Source: Alphaproteobacteria bacterium
GTDB lineage: Bacteria > Pseudomonadota > Alphaproteobacteria > Micropepsales > Micropepsaceae
Length of the DNA stretch: 11,696 nucleotides
Reading direction: 5' to 3'
Assembly (NCBI GenBank): GCA_947455695.1
Contig: CANGRN010000016.1
Location: 1 to 11,696, forward strand
Part shown: one piece after another, positions 1 through 6,952 of the stretch
How the letters are laid out: each line of letters opens with the position of its first letter
Position numbering within the stretch: the first letter of the stretch is position 1
Program-made: the position numbers and the translations under genes
The notes under the pieces: model-generated
The model's input: only the letters and a program-made list of their open reading frames with translations
What the model was told of the DNA's origin: nothing
The model's database searches: none

Positions 1-916
1 CATAATTCTCATGCAGCCGCCAGAAGCCCTGCACGCTCTTTTGCGCCGCGACGATGGCGATGGCTTCGGGATCGCCGCCCTTCTTGCCGCCATTGGGCAT
101 GATCGCCACGTCGGGACGCATGGCCGACACCTGCGCCGGATTGGACGAGACCTTGGCCGAGCCATGCTGGGTCACCAGCAACAGGTTCACCCTGCCAATC
201 TTGTCCACCGGGCATGCCAGGGCATGTTCGACATCCCGGGACAGATCGCCGAACTGGGCGATGGTCACCTTGCCGAAGCGCAGGAGCGAGGCCACCGAGC
301 TGGCATTCTCGCCCTGCCCCAACCCCTTGCCCGGCACGTCGCAATGCGGATTGGCTTGGCCGGCGCCTGGCAGCGGTGCGGTGACAATCTTGGTGCCGCT
401 GGCGACGATGGTATCGGTGAGCGAGCCGATGCGGATGACATCGCCCGGCCTGGCGATGATGCGCTTGTGGCCCTTGATGGCTTTCAGGTAACGCCGATAC
501 TGCCCTGCCGCCGTGTTGATCACGCGCTCCGGCGGTGTGCCGGGCTTCAGCGGATCGGTGTTGTCGCCATGATCGATGAAGGTGCCGACCGGAATGCGCG
601 CCACCAGCGCCCCGGCGCCGCCGGAATGATCGTCGTGATAATGGGTGACGATCACGTAATCGAGTTTGGTCACGCCCAACCGCTTCGCCGCCGCCACGAT
701 ACGGTCGGCGGCTTCCCGCGAGCCATCCGGCGACGGCATCTCGCCAAAGCCCTTAGGCCAGCCGGTATCGATCAGCAGCGACTGGCCTTCGGGCGTGACG
801 AACAGGGTGGCAGCGCCGCCTTCCACGTCGATCGAGACAACTTTCAGCGAACCCTGCGCCAGGGCCGGAGCCACCGCCAGCAATCCCGCGAGGGCAGCGC
901 CGATTAACAGTCTCAC
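1..916 (-). CDS. Exported MBL-fold metallo-hydrolase, paralog 1 (3' end outside window)
   Basis: Third and last gene of a tandem MBL triplet; 305 codons are visible and about 70 more are expected by comparison with its neighbours. I start it at GTG 914-916, whose bases overlap the TGA stop of the upstream paralog (GTGA), which suggests translational coupling. Residues 1-20 form a signal peptide ending ALA/Q, so the protein is probably periplasmic. Metal-site motifs are complete: D50 (LIDTG), H92-x-H94-x-D96-H97, H116 (IDHG), D224 (GDL) and H251 (TQHG). C192 and C235 are shared with both paralogs and could form a disulfide. It is closer to paralog 2 than to paralog 3: both have a GWP...PSPDG insert after the first Asp motif and the phrase SLLRFGKV. 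The GDL motif is followed by SRD where the other two have a Trp (SWD, TWD). Substrate unknown. The frame stays open to base 1. Confidence 0.88.
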   Translation of the reverse strand, partial: MRLLIGAALAGLLAVAPALAQGSLKVVSIDVEGGAATLFVTPEGQSLLIDTGWPKGFGEMPSPDGSREAADRIVAAAKRLGVTKLDYVIVTHYHDDHSGGAGALVARIPVGTFIDHGDNTDPLKPGTPPERVINTAAGQYRRYLKAIKGHKRIIARPGDVIRIGSLTDTIVASGTKIVTAPLPGAGQANPHCDVPGKGLGQGENASSVASLLRFGKVTIAQFGDLSRDVEHALACPVDKIGRVNLLLVTQHGSAKVSSNPAQVSAMRPDVAIMPNGGKKGGDPEAIAIVAAQKSVQGFWRLHENY

Positions 917-2049
917 TTGACCTGATACGTCTTCGAATACCCGTTGCGGTCGTTGGTCATGGTGACCTTGCCGTCCTTCGTGATCTCGGCATGGATCGCA
1001 TGTCCCTCATCCGGGGGCGAGGTGAACATCTGCTTGGCATGGGCGGCGATGGCGCCGGCCGGCGGATTGAGATTGGCGATCATGTTCTTGTCGCCGCTCC
1101 ATTCGGGATGGGCGAAGCTTTCATGGGTCTGCCAGAAGCCCATCAGGCCCGGCGAAGCCTTCACCACCTTGATGGGATCGGCGTCGCCGCCCTTCTTGCC
1201 GCCAGACCCCATCAGCGCGATGTCGGGATGCATGTCGGCGATGGAGGCCGGGTTGCTGCTGATCACCGAGCCATGCTGGGTGACGATCAGCAGATTGACA
1301 TGGCCCAGCTTGCCGATGGGACAGGACAGTTCGCGTTCCTTGTCCCAGCTCAGGTCACCGAACATGGCGATGGAGACCTTGCCGAAGCGCAGGAGCGAGG
1401 CGACCGAGCGCCGGTTCTCTTCGCCGCCGACATCCTTGGTGCTCTTGCTTTCCGCCGTGTCGCAGGCCGCGATCTTCTGGCCCGCGCCCGGCAGCGGCTT
1501 GGACAGGACCACGCCGTCGCTGGAGACGATGGTGTCGGTCATGGAACCGATTGGGATCACCTGCCCCGCCTTGGCGACGATGTGCTTGTGTCCCTTTATG
1601 GTCTCCAGATATTTCGGATAGAGCTGGTCCGGCGCACCGCCCGCCAGATCGGGCGGCACCACCTCGCCGGGCTTGAGATGCTCGGCATTGGGGCCATGGT
1701 CGATGAAAGTGTCGACCGGAATGCGCGCGACCAGTTCCTGGATGCCGCCGACATGATCCATGTGATAGTGGGTGGTGATCACATAATCGATCTTGCTCAG
1801 GCCCAGCTTCTTCGCCGCCGCCGCGATGCGGTCGGCGCTGTTCTTGGCGCCGTCGGGCGACGGCAGCAGGCCCGCGCCGCCCGGCCAGCCGGAATCGATC
1901 AGCAGCGACTTGCCTTCCGGGGTGACGAACAGGGTGCCGCCACCGCCTTCCACGTCGATGGACACGACCTTCAACGTGCCTTCAGCGGCGAGGCTGGGCA
2001 CGGTCATAGCTGACGCCAGCAACGCGGCGGCAAGTGTTTTGCGGATCAT
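913..2049 (-). CDS. Exported MBL-fold metallo-hydrolase, paralog 2
   Basis: A 378-residue protein. The frame stays open upstream to 2172, but I choose the ATG at 2047-2049 because it begins a normal signal peptide (MIRKTLAAALLASAMTVPSLA, cleavage near residue 21-22) and lies one base after the TAA of the upstream paralog. The mature part opens with a VVSIDVEGGGGTLFVTPEG segment typical of ComEC/Rec2-like MBL proteins. Predicted metal ligands are D52, H94, H96, D98, H99, H118, D232 and H259. C196 and C243 may pair in the periplasm. The C-terminal part (residues 300-378) carries GFWQTHE and ends NDRNGYSKTY, a tail conserved in paralog 3. By family the enzyme is a hydrolase, but substrate and reaction cannot be read from the sequence; nothing indicates a true beta-lactamase. 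It is the middle gene of the operon. Confidence 0.9.
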   Translation of the reverse strand: MIRKTLAAALLASAMTVPSLAAEGTLKVVSIDVEGGGGTLFVTPEGKSLLIDSGWPGGAGLLPSPDGAKNSADRIAAAAKKLGLSKIDYVITTHYHMDHVGGIQELVARIPVDTFIDHGPNAEHLKPGEVVPPDLAGGAPDQLYPKYLETIKGHKHIVAKAGQVIPIGSMTDTIVSSDGVVLSKPLPGAGQKIAACDTAESKSTKDVGGEENRRSVASLLRFGKVSIAMFGDLSWDKERELSCPIGKLGHVNLLIVTQHGSVISSNPASIADMHPDIALMGSGGKKGGDADPIKVVKASPGLMGFWQTHESFAHPEWSGDKNMIANLNPPAGAIAAHAKQMFTSPPDEGHAIHAEITKDGKVTMTNDRNGYSKTYQVK

Positions 2050-2050
2050 G

Positions 2051-3145
2051 TTATTTCGCCCCATAGGTCTTGTTGAATCCATTGCGCTCATTGATGACGG
2101 TAATCTCGCCATTCTTCTGGATGCGCAGGCGCAAGCCGAAGAACTTGTCCTTCGTCTGGTCGGTGCTTTCATTGGCGATCATCTCGGCCGGGCCATTGAT
2201 GTCGGCGGCCACCGTCGTGGTGTGAAGCTGCCAAACGCCCTGGATGCGCGGGCTGGCCTTGATGGTCTTCATCCGCTCGGCATCGGCGCCCTTGCGGGCG
2301 GAGTTGCCGACGATGGCCACCACCGGCGCCAGGGCATTGACCGCCGCCGGGCTGCCCGACAGGCCGGTGCAGTGGTGGGTGGCCAGGTACACATCCACCT
2401 GGCCGACCCGATCGGTGGGGCAGAACAGGTCCTTTTCCCGGTCCCAGGTCAGGTCGCCGAACGCCGCGATCCTGGTCTTGCCCCAGGAAATCACCGAAGC
2501 GGTGGAGCGGGCATTTTCCTCGCCGCCATTGTTGGCCATGGATTCCATGCCGGCACAGGACGGATTGGCCTCACCCGCGCCGGGAAGCGGTTTGGCGATG
2601 GGCTGGGCATCGGCCATCACGATGGTGACGGTCATGCCGCCAATGTGGAACACCTGGCCGGGCCGGGCCACGATATGCGGGCGCTTGCCGATCAGTTCGA
2701 GATAATGGCGATAGCCGAATTCGCTGGAGCCGGGCGGCGGATTCTTCATGTCGATTTCCGGCGCATTGGGCGCGGGCGAGGCCTTGGTCTCCCGGTTCTC
2801 GCCATGATCGATCACCGTGCCGACGGGCATGCGCTTGAGCAGGCCCTCGAAGCCGCCGATATGGTCGCCGTGATAATGGGTGGTCAGCAGGTAATCGATC
2901 TTCTTGACGCCCAGCGCGTTCGCCGCCGCCACGATGCGCTCGGAACTGGGATGGTCGCCGGTGGCGCGGCTGACGTCCGGATTGCCGGTATCGATCAGCA
3001 GCGACTTGCCGTCCGGCGTGACGAACAGGGTGCCGCCGCCGCCTTCGACATCGATGGACACCATCTGCAGGGCGCCATCCCTGGCCGTGGCGGGACCCGC
3101 CAGCAACGCGGCAAAGCCAACCGATGTCAAAAACCTGCGCAGCAT
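2051..3145 (-). CDS. Exported MBL-fold metallo-hydrolase, paralog 3 (first gene of operon)
   Basis: A 364-residue protein and the promoter-proximal gene of the triplet. The start is ATG 3143-3145, preceded by a strong Shine-Dalgarno (GGGAGGGG about 4 nt upstream); an upstream in-frame ATG at 3190 would add 15 polar residues and spoil the signal peptide. Residues 1-21 (MLRRFLTSVG... ending ATA/R) are a signal peptide. Motifs: D52, H90, H92, D94, H95, H114 (IDHG), D231 (GDLTWD) and H258. After the last histidine, the Gly seen in the paralogs (TQHG) is replaced by Cys (THHC), an odd substitution next to a metal ligand. C197 and C242 match the conserved Cys pair. It is the most diverged of the three: it lacks the PSPDG insert and has a proline-rich insert (residues 122-140) after the third motif. 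Likely soluble and periplasmic; substrate unknown. Confidence 0.9.
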   Translation of the reverse strand: MLRRFLTSVGFAALLAGPATARDGALQMVSIDVEGGGGTLFVTPDGKSLLIDTGNPDVSRATGDHPSSERIVAAANALGVKKIDYLLTTHYHGDHIGGFEGLLKRMPVGTVIDHGENRETKASPAPNAPEIDMKNPPPGSSEFGYRHYLELIGKRPHIVARPGQVFHIGGMTVTIVMADAQPIAKPLPGAGEANPSCAGMESMANNGGEENARSTASVISWGKTRIAAFGDLTWDREKDLFCPTDRVGQVDVYLATHHCTGLSGSPAAVNALAPVVAIVGNSARKGADAERMKTIKASPRIQGVWQLHTTTVAADINGPAEMIANESTDQTKDKFFGLRLRIQKNGEITVINERNGFNKTYGAK

Positions 3146-3209
3146 GAACCCCTCCCGATTATTTTCGCGCAGACTAGAGCTTTTGCGCATCAGCCGCTAG
3201 GCTGGCGCC
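3146..3209. promoter_or_regulatory. Divergent control region between MBL operon and pirin
   Basis: This 64-bp gap must hold promoters for both the MBL operon (leftward) and the pirin-reductase pair (rightward). The leftward ribosome binding site lies at about 3150-3157. The leftward strand has AT-rich AAAATAAT, and TAGTCT (complement of 3171-3176) as weak -10 candidates. On the plus strand TAGGCT at 3198-3203 sits 6 nt before the pirin ATG, the spacing seen in leaderless transcripts, and there is no good Shine-Dalgarno before pirin. A small inverted repeat CAGCC-GCTA-GGCTG spans 3191-3204, and GCGCA/TGCGC arms sit at 3167-3171 and 3184-3188. No convincing -35 is visible in either direction. 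Function is inferred from position only. Confidence 0.4.
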
Positions 3210-4082
3210 ATGATCCCCATCACCGGAAAAGCACACGACCTGGGCGACGGATTTTTCGTCACCCGCCTGTTGCCGCAGATTGCGCGGCGCAGCATCGGCC
3301 CCTTCGTCTTCTTCGATTATTTCGGACCCGTGGAGTTCGCGCCCGGCAAGGGCATCGATGTGCGACCGCATCCCCATATCGGCCTGGCCACCGTCACCTA
3401 CCTGTTCGACGGCTCGCAGATGCACCGCGACACGTTGGGAACGGTGCAGGAGATCAAGCCGGGCGACGTCAACTGGATGACCGCGGGACGCGGCATCGCG
3501 CACAGCGAACGCACCGGCGATGCGGTGCGCGCAAGCGGCCACCGCATGCACGGCATCCAGAGCTGGATCGGCCTGCCCATGGCGGACGAAGAAGCCCCGC
3601 CTGCCTTCCAGCATTTCGACGTTGCCGACCTGCCGGAGCGCGATGAAGGCGGCGTTACCTTGCGGCTGATCGCGGGCAGCGCCTTTGGCCTGACATCGCC
3701 GGTCAAGACCTTCTCGCCCATCTTCTATGCCGATGCCCGCTTCGCGCCGGGCGGCGCGCTGCATATCGCCGCCGAACATGAAGAGCGCGCCTTCCTGGTA
3801 ATCGAGGGCGAGGTGCATACCAGTGACACCGAAGTACACGGCCCCGGCGCCATGCTCGCGCTGGAGCCGGGCGAAGAGGTTACGCTTTACGCCGAAAACA
3901 CCGCGCGGGTGATGCTGCTGGGCGGGGCGCCGCTGCCCGGTGAACGTCATATCTGGTGGAATTTCGTCTCGTCCTCGAAAGATCGCATCGAGCGCGCCAA
4001 GCAGGAATGGAAAGACGGCAAGTTCGGCCTCATTCCGGGTGACGACAAGGAATTCATCCCTCTCCCTGAACCGAAGAAATAG
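3210..4082 (+). CDS. Pirin family protein
   Basis: A 290-residue bicupin, the usual pirin length. The N-terminal cupin carries the pirin iron site: H54 and H56 in RPHPHIGLA, then H98 and E100 in GRGIAHSER, matching in spacing the ligands His56, His58, His101 and Glu103 of human pirin. The family signature MHGIQSWIGLP follows at about residues 113-123, and a C-terminal cupin spans roughly 170-260. Bacterial pirins are cytoplasmic metal-binding proteins; some act as quercetin 2,3-dioxygenases and others modulate enzymes, so the catalytic role here is not settled. The complete iron site favours a metal-dependent activity. The ATG at 3210 is the natural start (MIPITGKAHD). The aldo/keto reductase begins 8 bp after its stop on the same strand, suggesting a two-gene operon divergent from the MBL triplet. 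Confidence 0.95.
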   Translation: MIPITGKAHDLGDGFFVTRLLPQIARRSIGPFVFFDYFGPVEFAPGKGIDVRPHPHIGLATVTYLFDGSQMHRDTLGTVQEIKPGDVNWMTAGRGIAHSERTGDAVRASGHRMHGIQSWIGLPMADEEAPPAFQHFDVADLPERDEGGVTLRLIAGSAFGLTSPVKTFSPIFYADARFAPGGALHIAAEHEERAFLVIEGEVHTSDTEVHGPGAMLALEPGEEVTLYAENTARVMLLGGAPLPGERHIWWNFVSSSKDRIERAKQEWKDGKFGLIPGDDKEFIPLPEPKK

Positions 4083-4090
4083 GTCACGTC

Positions 4091-5161
4091 ATGAAGTTCA
4101 ATCGCCTGGGCCGCACCGGCCTCTATGTTTCCGAAATCGCCATGGGCACCTGGGGCTTTTCGGGCCGCAACTATTTCGGCGGCGCCATCGGCACCCTGGA
4201 CCAGAAAACCGCCACCGGTTTCATCGGGCGGGCGCTGGAAGCCAAGGTCAATTTCATCGACACCGCCAATGTCTATTCCTTCGGCGATTCCGAATTGATG
4301 ACCGGCCAGGCGCTGAAGGACCTTGGCGTCAAGCGCAGCGACGTGGTGCTGGCGACCAAGGTGTTCGGCCGCATGGGCCCGGGCCCCAACGACATGGGTG
4401 CCTCGCGCGGCCATATCATGGACAGCGTGTCCCTGAGCCTGGAGCGGCTGCAGACCGATCACATCGACCTGTACCAGATCCATCATTCCGATCCGGTCAC
4501 GCCGCTGGAAGAAACCCTGCGCGCGCTGGACGACCTGGTGCGCCAGGGGATGGTGCGTTACGTCGGCGTTTCCAACTGGGAAGCCTGGAAGATCATGAAG
4601 GCCAATGGCCTGGCCGCCCAGCACGGGCTGGAGCGGATCGAGACCAACCAGGTCTATTACTCCATCGCCGGCCGCGACCTGGAAAACGAGATGGTGCCGA
4701 TGATGCAGGACCAGGGCATGGGCGCGCTGGTGTGGAGCCCGCTGGCCGGGGGTTACATGGCCGGCAAATATACGCCCGGCGACGGCATCAAGGTCGAGCC
4801 CGGCCGCCGCGCCAATTTCGACTTCCCGCCGGTGGACAAGGAAAAGGCCGACAAGACCGTGCTGGTCATGCGCGAGATCGCCAAAAAGCACGGCGTGTCG
4901 GTGGCGACGGTGGGCCTGACCTGGGTGCGGCAGAAGCCCTTCATCACCGCCACCATCATCGGCGCCACCACCATGGAGCAGCTGAACGACAATCTGAAGT
5001 CGGTGGAGTTCACCCTGTCGGCCGAGGAAATGGCCCGGCTGGACGAAGTCAGCGCCGAGCGGACGCAATATCCCTACTGGATGATCAGCCGCAACAACAC
5101 GACGCGCATTCCCACCGGCGCGCCGATCACGGTGCCGGGCTCGGTGCCGCCGAAGAATTAA
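4091..5161 (+). CDS. Aldo/keto reductase (AKR, Kv-beta-like group)
   Basis: A 356-residue NADPH-dependent oxidoreductase of the aldo/keto reductase superfamily, predicted cytoplasmic (alpha/beta)8 barrel. The catalytic tetrad is visible: D57 and Y62 in FIDTANVYS, K90 in LATKV and H131 in IHHSDP. The family motif VRYVGVSNW lies near residues 154-162 and SPLAGGYMAGKY near 216-227. Such enzymes reduce aldehydes or ketones; overall form resembles the potassium-channel beta-subunit/glyceraldehyde-3-phosphate reductase group, but the substrate cannot be assigned. It follows pirin by 8 bp with no own promoter evident and only a poor ribosome binding site, so translation may depend on the pirin message. 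Its TAA stop (5159-5161) overlaps the stop codon of the convergent gshA gene, leaving no room for a private terminator. Confidence 0.95.
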   Translation: MKFNRLGRTGLYVSEIAMGTWGFSGRNYFGGAIGTLDQKTATGFIGRALEAKVNFIDTANVYSFGDSELMTGQALKDLGVKRSDVVLATKVFGRMGPGPNDMGASRGHIMDSVSLSLERLQTDHIDLYQIHHSDPVTPLEETLRALDDLVRQGMVRYVGVSNWEAWKIMKANGLAAQHGLERIETNQVYYSIAGRDLENEMVPMMQDQGMGALVWSPLAGGYMAGKYTPGDGIKVEPGRRANFDFPPVDKEKADKTVLVMREIAKKHGVSVATVGLTWVRQKPFITATIIGATTMEQLNDNLKSVEFTLSAEEMARLDEVSAERTQYPYWMISRNNTTRIPTGAPITVPGSVPPKN

Positions 5162-6522
5162 AGGAAATTGTATTCGGTGAAGAGCGGGGTCAGGTCGCGG
5201 CCCCACGCGCCGTGATAGTTCTTCAGCATTTCCTCGGCGCGGGTGTAGCCACGGTTCACCAGTTCGCGCAGGGGATTGAGGAAACCATCCTCGCTCATGC
5301 CGGCGCCATCCAGTGCGGCGCGGCGCTTCAGGCCGGCCGAAGAAATCTCCAGCATGCGGTGCGCCAGCTCGTGCACCGTGGCCTTGCGGAACGGCACCTT
5401 GAAACCCTGTTTCCCCACGCCGTCGCGCAGCGCCTGGCGTTCTTCCGCGGTCCAGTCCTTGACCAGGTCCCAGCAGGCATCCAGCGACTGGTTGTCATAA
5501 AGAAGCCCGACCCACAGCGCCGGCATGCCGCAGATGCGCCGCCACAGCCCGCCATCGGTACCGCGCATTTCCAGGAAGCTCTTGAGCCGCACTTCCGGGA
5601 AAATGGTGGTGAGATGATCGGCCCAGTCGCTCATCATCGGGGTGATGTGCGCGACCTCCGGGATTTCGCGGGCCAGGAACTTGCGGAAACTCTTGCCCGC
5701 CATGTCGATATACTTGCCGTCGCGGTAGAGGAAATACATCGGCACATCGAGCGCGTAATCGACATAACGCTCGAACGACATACCGTCCTCGAACACCCAT
5801 GGCAGCATGCCGGCGCGGGCATTGTCGACATCGGTCCACACCTGGGCGCGGTATGACAGGAAACCGCTGGGCCGGCCCTCGCGGAAGGGCGAGTTGGCGA
5901 ACAGCGCGGTGGTGATGGGCTGCAGCGCCAGGCCGACGCGGAATTTCTTCACCATGTCGGCTTCGGAGTCGAAATCCAGATTCACCTGCACGGTGCAGGT
6001 GCGGAACATCATGTCCAGGCCGTAAGCGCCGACCTTGGGCATGTATTCGCGCATGATCTTGTAGCGGCCCTTGGGCATGACCGGCGTTTCCGCCAGGGTC
6101 CAGCTGGGGGCGAAGCCGAAGCCCAGCACGCCGACGCCGATCTCGTTCGCCACTTCGCGGCACTGTTCCAGGTGCAGATTGGTCTCGGCGCAGGTCTCGT
6201 GAATAGTCTTCAGCGGCGCGCCCGACAGCTCGAACTGCCCGCCCGGCTCGAGGCTCAGCGAGGCGCCATCCTTGGTCAGGCCGATGATGTTGCCGCCTTC
6301 CTTGACCGGCACCCAGCCGAAACGGGCCATGCCTTCCAGCAACTGGCGGATGCCGGGCTTGCCGTCATAGGAGACCGGCTTGTGCGTCTTCAGATCGTAA
6401 ACGAATTTCTCGTGCTCGGTGCCGATGGACCAGTCGGCCTTGGGCCGGCAGCCCTTCGACTGGTGACGCACAAGGTCATCGCGGCTTTGGATCGGGCCGC
6501 TGGCGGACTGCGGAATGGACAT
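5158..6522 (-). CDS. gshA: Glutamate-cysteine ligase (plant/alphaproteobacterial GCS2 type)
   Basis: A 454-residue protein of normal length for the GCS2/plant-like class. It catalyses ATP-dependent joining of L-glutamate and L-cysteine to gamma-glutamylcysteine, the first and usually rate-limiting step of glutathione synthesis, in the cytoplasm. Recognisable blocks are IGTEHEKF (33-40), SLEPGGQFELSGAP (90-103), GFGFAPSW (134-141), MMFRTCTVQVNLDF (171-184), ANSPFREGRPSG (209-220) and FLEMRGTDGG in the C-terminal half. Several cysteines are present (C25, C111, C121, C176 and two later); plant-type enzymes use disulfides for redox control, but I cannot tell which pair, if any, does so here. The start is ATG 6520-6522; the ribosome binding site is weak (AAGGG about 13 nt upstream). 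No gshB lies in the window. Confidence 0.96.
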   Translation of the reverse strand: MSIPQSASGPIQSRDDLVRHQSKGCRPKADWSIGTEHEKFVYDLKTHKPVSYDGKPGIRQLLEGMARFGWVPVKEGGNIIGLTKDGASLSLEPGGQFELSGAPLKTIHETCAETNLHLEQCREVANEIGVGVLGFGFAPSWTLAETPVMPKGRYKIMREYMPKVGAYGLDMMFRTCTVQVNLDFDSEADMVKKFRVGLALQPITTALFANSPFREGRPSGFLSYRAQVWTDVDNARAGMLPWVFEDGMSFERYVDYALDVPMYFLYRDGKYIDMAGKSFRKFLAREIPEVAHITPMMSDWADHLTTIFPEVRLKSFLEMRGTDGGLWRRICGMPALWVGLLYDNQSLDACWDLVKDWTAEERQALRDGVGKQGFKVPFRKATVHELAHRMLEISSAGLKRRAALDGAGMSEDGFLNPLRELVNRGYTRAEEMLKNYHGAWGRDLTPLFTEYNFL

Positions 6523-6646
6523 GAATAGAAGAACCCTTGGTCCCCAAACCTTCGGGGGTGCCCGTACTTAGGCAGCAGGCCGCATGGGCGCAAGATCACT
6601 TCATTTTCGTATTGACTTAATTAAGCCAATACGGAATCAATAGGGC
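6523..6646. promoter_or_regulatory. Divergent intergenic region gshA / arsR-family gene
   Basis: This 124-bp spacer is the longest gene-free stretch in the window and should contain the leftward gshA promoter and the rightward promoter of the repressor operon. The gshA-proximal half (6523-6600) is GC-rich; a weak CCCC/GGGG pairing lies around 6543-6559, and I see no clear promoter. The repressor-proximal part is AT-rich and contains the inverted repeat at 6608-6633. A candidate rightward -35 TTGACT lies inside that repeat at 6612-6617; 17 nt later only a poor -10 (AATCAA, 6635-6640) is found, which would put transcription start close to the ATG at 6647. Confidence 0.5.
6608..6633. promoter_or_regulatory. 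26-bp inverted repeat, probable operator of the ArsR-family repressor
   Basis: The two 13-bp half-sites read outward-in CGTATTG(A/G)CTTAA and match at 12 of 13 positions, centred on TTAATTAA between 6620 and 6621. This is seen directly. The repeat ends 13 bp before the start codon of the ArsR-family gene and contains a TTGACT that would serve as its -35 box, so a bound dimer should block the promoter: the expected arrangement for an autorepressor. It could also affect gshA, whose start lies 86 bp to the left. Confidence 0.75.
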
Positions 6647-6952
6647 ATGAGCGCACTCCAAGCCCTTGCTGACCCCACCCGCCAGCGCATCGTCGAGATG
6701 CTGGCTACCGGCGCGCTGTCGTCGGGCGAGATCGCAGGCCGCTTCAAGCTGTCCCCACCGGCCATTTCCCAGCATCTCAAGACCCTCAAGACGGCAAAGC
6801 TGGTGACGGTGCGGACCGACCGGCAGAAGCGCATCTATTCCCTGGACCCCGAAGGCGTCGGCGAAGTGTCCGACTGGGTGGCGCGCATCACCGCCTTCTG
6901 GAATCCGAAGCTGGATGCGCTGGAAGCAGCCCTGAAAAAGGACAAGCCATGA
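6647..6952 (+). CDS. ArsR-family winged-helix repressor (SRPBCC-operon type)
   Basis: A 101-residue DNA-binding protein. A winged helix-turn-helix covers roughly residues 5-70: ADPTRQRIVEML opens the fold, SSGEIAGRFKLSPPAISQHLKTL (25-47) is the recognition unit, and RTDRQKRIYSLD the wing. The tail WVARITAFWNPKLDALEAAL (77-96) is typical of ArsR proteins paired with SRPBCC genes. There is no cysteine in the protein, so the classical metal-sensing ELCVCD motif is absent and the ligand is unlikely to be arsenic or another thiophilic metal. It most likely binds the palindrome just upstream and represses its own operon. ATG 6647 has only AGGG one base upstream, too close for a good ribosome site, so a leaderless message is possible. 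Its TGA overlaps the next start codon by 4 bp (ATGA). Confidence 0.93.
   Translation: MSALQALADPTRQRIVEMLATGALSSGEIAGRFKLSPPAISQHLKTLKTAKLVTVRTDRQKRIYSLDPEGVGEVSDWVARITAFWNPKLDALEAALKKDKP

Noticed and set aside
9..344. A 111-codon minus-strand frame at the window start
   Set aside because: It is out of frame with MBL paralog 1, whose own frame is open from 916 to base 1 and carries the conserved motifs.
2050..2172. N-terminal extension of MBL paralog 2 to 2172
   Set aside because: The extra 41 residues overlap the coding end of paralog 3 and would bury the signal peptide; ATG 2049 gives a normal exported protein.
1..3145. Antibiotic resistance by beta-lactamase
   Set aside because: The fold is shared, but the sequences resemble ComEC/Rec2-like hydrolases and lack features specific to known beta-lactamases; no drug claim is supported.
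1793..3646. A 617-codon plus-strand open frame across the MBL genes and pirin
   Set aside because: It lies antisense to two genes with clear signal peptides and metal motifs and out of frame with pirin; its translation is Arg/His/Gly-rich without recognisable motifs, as expected for the antisense of GC-rich genes. The same applies to the long plus frames at 11-907 and 991-2013.
3940..5856. A 638-codon plus-strand open frame overlapping the aldo/keto reductase and gshA
   Set aside because: It is a shifted-frame shadow of the reductase followed by the antisense of gshA; the Arg/Pro/Gly-rich composition and lack of motifs mark it as non-coding.
6647..6952. Metal-sensing (arsenic or zinc) ArsR repressor
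   Set aside because: The protein has no cysteine and no obvious alpha5 His/Asp metal site, and no metal export or reductase gene lies beside it.
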